16,425 nt of DNA from JAAZFF01 sp964405775 (GTDB lineage Bacteria > Verrucomicrobiota > Kiritimatiellia > RFP12 > UBA3636). The translations under genes were made by a program, and so were the position numbers. The stretch lies in contig CAYOPG010000048.1 of assembly GCA_964405775.1 (NCBI GenBank), positions 1-16,425 of the forward strand, written 5' to 3'. Positions 5,589 through 12,347 of this stretch are shown here, in pieces (position 1 is the first letter of the stretch; the number at the start of each line of letters is the position of its first letter). Below the pieces are notes generated by a model that was not told where the DNA came from, did no database searches, and was given only the letters and a program-made list of their open reading frames with translations.

Positions 5589-6494
5589 ATGACGAACAAA
5601 AATAAAAAGACGGTGAAGCCCGAAGACATCATAGAGCAGAAGCGCGATTTTGCGCGGAAACTCAAGGGTGGCGTGATCATGGACGTGACAAATCCCGAGC
5701 AGGCTAGCATAGCCGAAGCGGCAGGGGCGGTGGCGGTTATGGCGCTTGAGCGTGTCCCGGCAGATATTCGCCATGATGGCGGAGTCGCCCGCATGAGCGA
5801 TCCTAAAATGATCGTCGAGATTCAGAACGCAGTGTCGATACCTGTTATGGCAAAAGCTCGCATCGGCCACATCGGCGAGGCCATGATTCTCGAAGCTCTC
5901 AAAATAGATTGCATCGACGAGAGCGAGGTGCTCACTCCGGCGGATGAAGAATTCCACCTTAACAAACATGCTTTCTCAACTCCGTTCGTGTGCGGTGCGC
6001 GCAATATCGGAGAGGCTCTGCGTAGAATAGGCGAGGGAGCCGCCATGATACGGACCAAGGGCGAGGCTGGAACCGGCAACATAGTGGAAGCCGTCCGCCA
6101 CATGCGGTCTGTGATGTCATCGATCCGTCTTTTGCAGAACCTTCCGGACGAGGAGCTGATGACCTTTGCGAAGGAGAACCGCGCCCCTTACGAGCTTGTA
6201 AAGCAAGTGGCCGCCGAAGGGCGTCTGCCTGTTGTGAACTTTGCCGCTGGCGGCGTTGCGACTCCGGCCGATGCTGCTCTGATGATGCTGCTTGGCTGCG
6301 ATGGCATCTTCGTCGGCTCCGGCATATTCAAATCCTCCGATCCCGCCAAGATGGCGAGCGCGATAGTCAAGGCAACTGCTGCCTATAAGAACCCGAAGGA
6401 ACTCGCCAAGCTCAGTAGCGGTCTAGGAGCGGCCATGAAGGGTCTTGAAATCAGCGCGATCGCGCCCGAGAACCTAATGGCCGGCAGAGGCTAA
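5589..6494 (+). CDS. pdxS: Pyridoxal 5'-phosphate synthase, PdxS (lyase) subunit
   Basis: 301 residues from the ATG at 5589. PdxS condenses ribose 5-phosphate, glyceraldehyde 3-phosphate and ammonia into PLP in the DXP-independent vitamin B6 pathway. It is a TIM barrel that forms a dodecamer. Key residues are visible: D32 (V-I-M-D-V), K89 in M-A-K-A-R-I-G-H (the ribose-phosphate Schiff-base lysine) and K157 in I-R-T-K-G-E-A-G-T-G-N (the second catalytic lysine). P-V-V-N-F-A-A-G-G-V-A-T-P-A-D-A-A and G-S-G-I-F-K-S-S form the phosphate site. A GTG start at 5562 is possible but lies inside the leader structure; the 5589 ATG has GGAGA 8 bp upstream and gives the family length. The glutaminase partner pdxT is not adjacent, so it must lie elsewhere. 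Confidence 0.97.
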   Translation: MTNKNKKTVKPEDIIEQKRDFARKLKGGVIMDVTNPEQASIAEAAGAVAVMALERVPADIRHDGGVARMSDPKMIVEIQNAVSIPVMAKARIGHIGEAMILEALKIDCIDESEVLTPADEEFHLNKHAFSTPFVCGARNIGEALRRIGEGAAMIRTKGEAGTGNIVEAVRHMRSVMSSIRLLQNLPDEELMTFAKENRAPYELVKQVAAEGRLPVVNFAAGGVATPADAALMMLLGCDGIFVGSGIFKSSDPAKMASAIVKATAAYKNPKELAKLSSGLGAAMKGLEISAIAPENLMAGRG

Positions 6495-6525
6495 CCCCTA
6501 TACAAGCTGCAGCTCGTTGGGAGTA

Positions 6526-6565
6526 AAAGTCATTGTGGGGAATCAGTGTTTCCCGCAATGACTTT
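6526..6565. terminator. 17-bp hairpin, likely bidirectional terminator between convergent genes
   Basis: The arms 6526-6542 and 6549-6565 pair over 17 positions around a 6-base loop. On the plus strand all positions pair, including two G-U pairs; on the minus strand the same two become A-C mismatches. The minus-strand transcript ends the stem with a TTTT run, and the plus-strand stem ends in TTT. It follows pdxS (stop at 6494) and contains the last codons and stop of the minus-strand lactamase-fold gene, so it probably ends both transcripts. Confidence 0.75.
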
Positions 6566-8032
6566 CCGTTTCCAGACGATTTTCTCGCCCCATAACGGGA
6601 AGACGGCGTTGGCGCCTCTGCCCCTTATGCGCAGGGTTTCATGGGCGGCGTAAACATAGTCCCAACGTGCATTGCCTCGCGGATGGTGGAGTTCCTGAAG
6701 ATGCGAAACGAGAGTCAACTGTGGCTTAAGGACTTCGACTGCCTTCGCTGCGTCGACGCCTACGTGCGGGTGCACTATGTATAAGTCAATCGAGCCGTCC
6801 GGTGCCAGTTGCTGTATGGAAGAGGCATCTCCTGTGTGGAATATCACGCATGCCCCTTCGTCTTTCCCGCAAATGATCTCGTAGGTTAGCACATAGTTTT
6901 TTAGAGAGGCATTGTGGTCTACAGAACGTGTTTTGACTGTGATTTCTCCGAATGTGAACTGTGCGGGATGCTCTGCTTGGCTCCTTTGTGGAAGGAAATT
7001 GCTGACCACCGGTTTGTCGAGTTCATTCATTTTGGTGACGAGCGGCATGGTGTAGTGGTCGCCGTGTGCATGCGTTATGAGCAGGAAATCTAGATACGGC
7101 GCAAGAAGCTCCGCGCGGCGATGATGGATGTCGATTCCAAAACATCCATTGCCAGACTTCACTATGTACCCCATGTTGTATATGTGCCACAGCACAAGGC
7201 CACCATCCGGCGCTTTCTCTGTTTCCAGTTCGGATAGGACTTTGTCGAATGACGCCTCGTAGAAGTGCAACAATGGCTTCGCCTCCTCGGATACCTCTAG
7301 CTTTTCGGCTTCGCTCCCCAAATACCTGCGGGCATATTCGCCGTAAGTGTCGGCATCGACAACGTCTATGCCGTTCTGCAGCATCCGTATCAGACTTTCG
7401 CGTACTTCTGATTTTTTGAACATCGATGTTTCATATATTTCAGGAACCCGGCGCACGAAATTCTCAAGCGTTGGCGCCTCACTCGCGAGATCGCGGTACG
7501 GAGGTTTTCCATAGAAGAACTTCCATCCCTGACTGCCGCTCCGCAAGAGTACCGCGACTAAATTGCGCCCCTTTTTTACGGGTATGTCGAATATGTGGTT
7601 CTCGATAGAGTATTCAATCGACTCGTTCCCATAGCGCAACGTGCTGTATATCGATTTGCTGTTCGCAAAAAATTCAAAAAACCAGTCTGCCCCGCAGCCG
7701 ATCTGCATGGCTCCATCGGCAGGGGCGTCGAACTCGTTCATCAGCACGACGGGGGTGCCTTCTCGGTATTGCTCCTCGATTATTGCAAACTGTCCGTTTG
7801 TGAATGACGCGACCGCGGCACCCACGCCACCGAGTTCATCGGGAATTTGATTGTAGGATGTCAAATCGACGTGTTCCAGCTCTGGCCGAATGAATACGGT
7901 CCACTGTTCGCTAAAATCCAGTTCCATGCGCTCGTGCCCTCCGCCAGCATGCGCTGCACCTGCGAGAACAAGTGCGGCGGCTATGCTGATTGGTTTGAAT
8001 ATGCCAGCCAGTTTATTGTTCATAAATGTCAT
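6530..8032 (-). CDS. Secreted metallo-beta-lactamase-fold hydrolase with N-terminal beta-sandwich
   Basis: 500 residues from 8032; the in-frame ATG at 8023 (497 residues) is about equally likely, and neither has a clear Shine-Dalgarno. A signal peptide ends near A-H-A-G (about residue 29). Residues about 110-175 (D-W-F-F-E-F-F-A-N, S-T-L-R-Y-G-N, N-H-I-F-D-I-P-V-K-K-G-R-N-L-V-A-V, G-W-K-F) look like the jelly-roll accessory module common in PVC exported enzymes. The catalytic domain carries T-H-A-H-G-D-H (320-326), H-T-G-D (399-402), H-P-H-V-G (421-425) and a late H in L-V-S-H-L (443), a full set of zinc ligands in the UlaG/YcbX-like arrangement rather than the antibiotic-hydrolysing classes. 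The substrate is unknown. The start overlaps the end of lnt by 11-20 bp, so it closes the nrnA-lnt operon. Confidence 0.88.
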   Translation of the reverse strand: MTFMNNKLAGIFKPISIAAALVLAGAAHAGGGHERMELDFSEQWTVFIRPELEHVDLTSYNQIPDELGGVGAAVASFTNGQFAIIEEQYREGTPVVLMNEFDAPADGAMQIGCGADWFFEFFANSKSIYSTLRYGNESIEYSIENHIFDIPVKKGRNLVAVLLRSGSQGWKFFYGKPPYRDLASEAPTLENFVRRVPEIYETSMFKKSEVRESLIRMLQNGIDVVDADTYGEYARRYLGSEAEKLEVSEEAKPLLHFYEASFDKVLSELETEKAPDGGLVLWHIYNMGYIVKSGNGCFGIDIHHRRAELLAPYLDFLLITHAHGDHYTMPLVTKMNELDKPVVSNFLPQRSQAEHPAQFTFGEITVKTRSVDHNASLKNYVLTYEIICGKDEGACVIFHTGDASSIQQLAPDGSIDLYIVHPHVGVDAAKAVEVLKPQLTLVSHLQELHHPRGNARWDYVYAAHETLRIRGRGANAVFPLWGEKIVWKRKVIAGNTDSPQ

Positions 8033-9668
8033 TCGAGAATTCTTTTTGTCCGGCTACTTTTACACGCTCCCACTTGAACGACGCGATGACTGCAATGCAG
8101 AAAAACACGGCGCAAGGTATGCCGAATATCCAATCTCCGAACCGAGAGTAAAGAGTCTTGCCCGTGTGCTTGGAAACCGGAATACGCTGTTGCAAGAACA
8201 TCTGGTTTTCTCCATAAATGGCTTTGACCGCCGTTATAAAACTTCCGTAAGGAGTGATAGCCGATGTCAAACCGCGGTTGGAACTCCGCACTATTGGAAC
8301 GGCGTTTTCTATTGCCCGGAAAACAGCCTGAGCGTTGTGTTGCTCAGCCTCGGAAGAGCCGTAAAACCATGCGTCGTTGCTCTGAACTATCAGAATCTGG
8401 GCGCCGGCATTGACAGCGGCGCGTGACAAAGGCGCAACCGTATCTTCGAAGCAGATCAGCGGGCTCACGCGCACACCTCCGACTTCCATGACAACAGGTC
8501 CCTCCCCCGGTGTGCATGAGACGCCCGTGGGGGCGATTTTTTGCAGAAATTTGAACGTCTTGTCGAACGGGATGTACTCGCCGAACGGGACAAGGTGCTG
8601 CTTGCTGTAAGACGCTTCCACTGCCCAGTTCGTGCCAAAGAGGAATGTGGAGTTGCGGTATATCTCAGTGCCAACGGCGTTGGTTGCTATCTCGGTTGTA
8701 CCGGCGAGTATCGGGATCCCGATGTATGACGCAAAGTCGAGCATTTCTTCCTCCATGTACGGATTGGGCATGCTGGAGTATAGCGAGGTCTCGGGCCAGA
8801 CGATTAAATCAGACTCCTTGGACACCATCTTGTGCGAGTTCATGAACAGATTATTGTATGCTCTTTTGTTAGCCTCTTCGTCCTCATTCATGAATATGCA
8901 TGGCAGATCCGGATCTATCGCGGCGATGGATAGAATCTCTGCCGAAACCTGAGCGTTGATCAGCGTAATCATGCGACTGTTGCCCCATGCAATCGCCGCC
9001 ATGAGCACCAACAGCGCGAGCATGAGATCTGGATGGCGGCGTGTTGAATTTGGTTCGCGCAGCATTGTATTGCGCCAGAGACGCACGCACACATTCGCGA
9101 AGGCGGCGTTGCAGAGCAGCACGACGAACGATACTGCGTACACTCCGCCGAGCGACGCGACCTGCGCGATTTTCAGGAACGAGATCTGAGAAACGCCGAC
9201 TGCATTCCATGCAAAGCCAGTGAAGAGCGTTGACCGCAGATATTCTCCCCCGCACCAAAGCGAAGCCACTGCTACTGGCCGCCACGTCTCAAACCAATAC
9301 CGCCGCCAGCCCTCCGTGGCAGAGTCTCCACCTCGCCACAGGAATCCAACCGCCATGCCGAAAAACGCGCTGAACAGCGAACACCAAATGCTTAGCCCAA
9401 CTAAACCGACGGTCACGAGGAGCACGGGACCGCTGTTGTTGCGCAGCTCCATTAGCCAGAAGATCGATATAAGCCAGAACCCCAGACCGAAAAGAAACCC
9501 GTGTCCAAAACCTTGCCGCGGCGTCGAAAAACGCAGCATGATCAGCAGAGGTATGAAAGCCAGCCATGCAACCTGAGTTTCGGAATGTGCGGGGAAGGCA
9601 ACGGAAAGGCCGGCGCCCGCGGCAATGCATCCCAATGACTTAAGGACGCTGGATTTCTTTTTCGTCAT
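8013..9668 (-). CDS. lnt: Apolipoprotein N-acyltransferase
   Basis: 551 residues from the ATG at 9668. Lnt transfers an acyl chain from phospholipid to the N-terminal cysteine of lipoproteins at the periplasmic face of the inner membrane, completing their maturation. Several membrane segments fill residues about 10-240, followed by a carbon-nitrogen hydrolase domain with the catalytic triad E293 (V-W-P-E-T-S), K356 (Y-S-K-Q-H-L-V-P-F-G-E-Y) and C406 (P-L-I-C-F-E-D). A C-terminal hydrophobic helix lies near 512-532. The open frame extends to an ATG at 9737, but that would overlap the SGNH gene by 44 bp and add a non-family N-terminus; the 9668 ATG is 25 bp past the upstream stop. All catalytic residues are present. 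The lipoprotein at 3730 is a likely client. Confidence 0.95.
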   Translation of the reverse strand: MTKKKSSVLKSLGCIAAGAGLSVAFPAHSETQVAWLAFIPLLIMLRFSTPRQGFGHGFLFGLGFWLISIFWLMELRNNSGPVLLVTVGLVGLSIWCSLFSAFFGMAVGFLWRGGDSATEGWRRYWFETWRPVAVASLWCGGEYLRSTLFTGFAWNAVGVSQISFLKIAQVASLGGVYAVSFVVLLCNAAFANVCVRLWRNTMLREPNSTRRHPDLMLALLVLMAAIAWGNSRMITLINAQVSAEILSIAAIDPDLPCIFMNEDEEANKRAYNNLFMNSHKMVSKESDLIVWPETSLYSSMPNPYMEEEMLDFASYIGIPILAGTTEIATNAVGTEIYRNSTFLFGTNWAVEASYSKQHLVPFGEYIPFDKTFKFLQKIAPTGVSCTPGEGPVVMEVGGVRVSPLICFEDTVAPLSRAAVNAGAQILIVQSNDAWFYGSSEAEQHNAQAVFRAIENAVPIVRSSNRGLTSAITPYGSFITAVKAIYGENQMFLQQRIPVSKHTGKTLYSRFGDWIFGIPCAVFFCIAVIASFKWERVKVAGQKEFSNDIYEQ

Positions 9669-9693
9669 ATCGGCGGAGAATTCCCTGAATCTC

Positions 9694-10350
9694 TTACTTC
9701 CGGTTGAAGTCGAACTCCAAAGCGTCCAGCAGTGCATGGGCTATGACGTGATGCCCTGGAATGTTGGGGTGCACCCTGTCCCACGCCACGTACGACGAAT
9801 GGCAGTGGCCTAGCATTCGGTCTGCGTATGCCTGCGCGTCGGCAAAAATCACGTCGTGCTTTTTCGAAAGTTTCCGGCATATCTCGCCATACTCCATGAT
9901 CATTGCCGCCATCGGGTCGTTCTTGTTCGTCTCCCAGAACACAGGCGGCATTATTACCAATCCCTTGACAACGGGTTTCGTGGACGCGATGATTTCGTCA
10001 ACATTTGCTTCGTACTCCTCGGGATATACATGAGATTCGGGCATTTGTGGCACGTCGAACTGGCGCCAGATGTCATTGACACCGATCATGACGGATACCC
10101 AGTCCGGCTTGAGGGCGAAAACGTCTGTCTCCCAGCGGGCTTTTAGACCGCGCGATGTATCGCCGCTGGAGCCCATGTTGACCACGCGTATCTTGTAGTC
10201 GGGATACACCGACGTCAGCAACCCCTGCACTATGTTGGGATATCCGGTCCCGTGAGGGTTGAAAAGACCCTCTGCGATTGGCCTCGTCCTGCCGGCGTCT
10301 GTGACAGAATCGCCTATGAGTATGAATTTGCTCCCCTTATGAATTTTCAT
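9694..10350 (-). CDS. SGNH/GDSL-type hydrolase
   Basis: 218 residues, the typical size of a single-domain SGNH esterase. All four blocks are visible: Ser15 in I-G-D-S-V-T-D, Gly around 60-63 in N-M-G-S-S-G-D-T-S, Asn92 in I-G-V-N-D-I-W, and the Asp191-His194 pair in D-R-V-H-P-N. These enzymes deacylate sugars, lipids or esters. There is no signal peptide, so a cytosolic role is expected, and its sequence resembles rhamnogalacturonan acetylesterase-like and similar sugar esterases, though the substrate cannot be read. It lies 38 bp after the nrnA-like gene and 25 bp before lnt, and is probably cotranscribed with both. No clear Shine-Dalgarno precedes the ATG at 10350, though the start fits the family N-terminus. 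Confidence 0.9.
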   Translation of the reverse strand: MKIHKGSKFILIGDSVTDAGRTRPIAEGLFNPHGTGYPNIVQGLLTSVYPDYKIRVVNMGSSGDTSRGLKARWETDVFALKPDWVSVMIGVNDIWRQFDVPQMPESHVYPEEYEANVDEIIASTKPVVKGLVIMPPVFWETNKNDPMAAMIMEYGEICRKLSKKHDVIFADAQAYADRMLGHCHSSYVAWDRVHPNIPGHHVIAHALLDALEFDFNRK

Positions 10351-10388
10351 GGCATATACAAAGGTTTATGAGAAAAAATACGTTAATG

Positions 10389-11423
10389 CTATTCTTTGCT
10401 TTCTTTTTCAAGTGGAACCGACGCCGCGATTTCTTCGAGGCGTTCCTGCACCATTTCGCGGACTGATTCCAGATCGCCATCGATATTGGCGCCGGCGGCT
10501 CTCTCATGCCCGCCTCCGCCCCATGCGGAGCAAATTTCCGACGCGTCGTGCGGGGGGCGCGTACGCAGGCTCAGATGCACTGGGTCGGTCTCAAGTTCCT
10601 GTCTAAGGAAAGCTGCTATCGTTGTCCCCGCCACACTACGTGCAACATTGACGAAATTGTCTGAATCCACTGCGTCGCCTCCTGCCATCGCGTAATCCAT
10701 GGGGGTGAGGCTGACCACGCAAACCCTGCCGTCTTCCGAGACTTCGAGGGAGTCGAGCAGTAGAGACAGCAACCGTAGGCGCCGGAGATCCACCTGATCG
10801 TACACCATGTCGTTTATCATCGCGGTGCGCACGCCTTTTTCTAAGAGCTCGGCGCCGCAACGCATTGATTCAGGGGTTGTGTTGGAATAAGCGAAACGTC
10901 CAGTGTCCGTTATAAGGCCCGTCCACAGAGCCTCCGCTACTCCCAATGTGATTGGCATGCCGCCGGCCGTTGCTATGCGGTAGATCAGTTCGGCGGTGGA
11001 GCTTGCGCTTGGGTCTAGCAGCTGCGTCTTCGCGAAACCTGAGTTGCTCTTGTGGTGGTCGATGAAAAATTCGGCAAGTTCGCTTGCGTATCCACGCAGA
11101 TTTTCTGGTATGCGCGAAAAATCGCCGCAGTCAACTATTGCCATAACGTCGCCTTCGGCGGGTTTGTAGTCTCTGGCTGGTATTATGTCCCTCAGACCTT
11201 CCAAATAGTCGAATTCACGTCCGAGAGGCTCGAGACCGACGCATACCGCATTCCGTCCAGAAGCCTTGAGCGCAAGGCACAAACCAAGGGCTGAACCGGC
11301 CGCATCGCCGTCTGGGCGCGTATGCGCTACTATGACAATGCGTCCATCGCACTGTAACATCGCCTCCGCCATCTTTGCTGGTGTGGTATTCACGCGCTCA
11401 TTTTCCGCCATATCTTTTGTCAT
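10389..11423 (-). CDS. nrnA: DHH/DHHA1 phosphoesterase, NrnA-like
   Basis: 344 residues from the ATG at 11423. NrnA-type enzymes degrade short RNA oligonucleotides and/or dephosphorylate pAp, and some hydrolyse cyclic-di-AMP products, using two Mn ions. Metal ligands are visible: H34, D38 and D40 in H-T-R-P-D-G-D-A, D98 in V-D-C-G-D, D122-H123-H124 (the DHH motif) and D173 in I-T-D-T-G-R-F. The DHHA1 substrate-binding domain ends with G-G-G-G-H-E-R-A-A-G (302-311). The frame extends upstream to a TTG at 11519, but the 11423 ATG gives the family length and has GGGA 8 bases upstream. It is the first gene of the minus-strand block with the SGNH hydrolase, lnt and the lactamase-fold gene, and divergent from the GT2 gene. 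The exact substrate is uncertain. Confidence 0.92.
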   Translation of the reverse strand: MTKDMAENERVNTTPAKMAEAMLQCDGRIVIVAHTRPDGDAAGSALGLCLALKASGRNAVCVGLEPLGREFDYLEGLRDIIPARDYKPAEGDVMAIVDCGDFSRIPENLRGYASELAEFFIDHHKSNSGFAKTQLLDPSASSTAELIYRIATAGGMPITLGVAEALWTGLITDTGRFAYSNTTPESMRCGAELLEKGVRTAMINDMVYDQVDLRRLRLLSLLLDSLEVSEDGRVCVVSLTPMDYAMAGGDAVDSDNFVNVARSVAGTTIAAFLRQELETDPVHLSLRTRPPHDASEICSAWGGGGHERAAGANIDGDLESVREMVQERLEEIAASVPLEKESKE

Positions 11424-11522
11424 CCTTGTTTCCCGCAATGGTAACATCAAAAGGCCGTAAAAGTCGATTCCAAAGTTGTGACACCGGGTTGTCGCATCAG
11501 CACCGGCCGATCCCGACAATGA

Positions 11523-11537
11523 TTGCCAAAACGTAAT
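11523..11537 (+). promoter_or_regulatory. Candidate regulator-binding site upstream of the GT2 gene
   Basis: TTGCCAAAACGTAAT is identical over 15 bases to the minus-strand sequence at 14015-14029 upstream of the GT39 gene. Here it points toward the GT2 gene and ends 11 bp before the predicted -35; the other copy points toward the GT39 gene and ends 10 bp before its -35. Position and orientation match those of an activator site. It also overlaps the likely nrnA transcription start, so binding here could repress nrnA. Inferred from repetition and placement. Confidence 0.5.
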
Positions 11538-11542
11538 CTGCC

Positions 11543-11548
11543 ATTATA
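11543..11548 (-). promoter_or_regulatory. Possible -10 element for the nrnA operon
   Basis: On the minus strand a perfect TATAAT lies at 11543-11548, which would start transcription near 11536 and give a leader of about 113 nt before the nrnA ATG. No good -35 lies at 16-18 bp spacing and there is no TGn extension, so this is tentative. It sits between the putative operator and the GT2 -35. Confidence 0.3.
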
Positions 11549-11577
11549 TTGTTTTTGTAGCGACGATTGTGTAAAAT
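11549..11577 (+). promoter_or_regulatory. Sigma70-like promoter for the GT2 glycosyltransferase
   Basis: TTGTTT (11549-11554) and TAAAAT (11572-11577) are 17 bp apart. Transcription should start near 11584, about 32 bases before the ATG. The 15-bp candidate operator ends 11 bp upstream of the -35. The imperfect -35 would fit an activated promoter. Confidence 0.5.
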
Positions 11578-11615
11578 CAGGCGTTATAACAAGCAATTGA
11601 AATCGTCAAAACAGT

Positions 11616-12347
11616 ATGAATTCAGACCATCCAGATATGAGCGTTGTGCTCCCCGTTTACAACGAGGAGAGTTGTATTTCCGCCGTCTTGGCGGAGCTTC
11701 GCGACGCTTTGAGGTCCGCCGCTGTTTCATACGAGATAATTCTAGTCGATGACGGATCTGACGATCGGACGGCGGAGCTGCTGCATGCCTTCGCCGCTGA
11801 AAACCCTGAGGCTGTAGTTTTGCGCCTGAGCGCCAATTCTGGACAAAGCGCAGCTTTCTGGGCAGGAATCCAGAGGGCCGCCGGGCGCGTGATTTCACTT
11901 ATGGATGCGGATGGCCAGAACGATCCCGCCGACATTGAAAAATGCGCTGCTCCTGTTCTTGCGGGAGATGCTGATATTTGTTGCGGCTACAGGCAGAACC
12001 GCAAGGATACTCTCTCGAAACGCATAGCCAGCAAGCTCGCCAACAGGTTCCGCCGCAAGATGCTGGGCGACGATATCATAGACACCGGCTGTTCAATGAA
12101 GGCGTTTAGAGCCGAGCTCCTGAAGGTGCTGCAGTATTGGGATGGCATGCACCGTTTCCTGCCTGTACTAGCCTCGTTGCAGGGAGCGAGCATTGTTCAA
12201 ATCCCCGTGAACCACCGTCCGAGACTCGCAGGAAAAAGCAAATACACCAACTTCAGCCGTTTGCGGCGTACCGTACGTGATCTGCGCGGAGTTAAGTGGC
12301 TGAAGAGCCGCACCAGGAAATTTCAGGTGCAGACTAAAGAGTCCTGA
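11616..12347 (+). CDS. Glycosyltransferase family 2, polyprenyl-phosphate type (ArnC/DPM1-like)
   Basis: 243 residues. A GT-A fold enzyme expected to move a sugar from a nucleotide sugar onto a carrier such as undecaprenyl phosphate at the inner face of the membrane. Motifs are P-V-Y-N-E-E (13-18), V-D-D-G-S-D-D (44-50), D-A-D-G-Q-N-D-P (97-104, with the metal-binding DxD), T-G-C-S-M-K-A-F-R (157-165) and N-H-R-P-R-L-A-G-K-S-K-Y (199-210), an arrangement typical of DPM1, ArnC and GtrB relatives. It lacks the two C-terminal membrane helices of ArnC and GtrB, so it resembles the soluble DPM1 form. A second ATG at 11637 would begin directly at the conserved M-S-V-V-L-P; neither has a good Shine-Dalgarno. 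The last 14 bp overlap the convergent GT39 gene, whose product could use the polyprenyl-phosphosugar made here. Confidence 0.92.
   Translation: MNSDHPDMSVVLPVYNEESCISAVLAELRDALRSAAVSYEIILVDDGSDDRTAELLHAFAAENPEAVVLRLSANSGQSAAFWAGIQRAAGRVISLMDADGQNDPADIEKCAAPVLAGDADICCGYRQNRKDTLSKRIASKLANRFRRKMLGDDIIDTGCSMKAFRAELLKVLQYWDGMHRFLPVLASLQGASIVQIPVNHRPRLAGKSKYTNFSRLRRTVRDLRGVKWLKSRTRKFQVQTKES

Noticed and set aside
9669..9737. Upstream ATG for lnt at 9737
   Set aside because: It would overlap the SGNH gene by 44 bp and add 23 residues that do not resemble an Lnt N-terminus.
6548..11440. Shared 13-mer GTTTCCCGCAATG at 6548-6560 and 11428-11440
   Set aside because: A few 13-base matches are expected by chance in a window this size. 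One copy lies in the terminator and coding end, the other before the nrnA start, with no common context.
10389..11519. Longer nrnA start at 11519
   Set aside because: It is a TTG codon giving 32 extra non-family residues; the ATG at 11423 fits the family length and has a GGGA upstream.
12310..12330. GCACC/GGTGC inverted repeat just before the convergent ends of the GT2 and GT39 genes
   Set aside because: Only 5 bp of stem, lies in coding sequence and has no U-tract on either strand, so it is not supported as a terminator.
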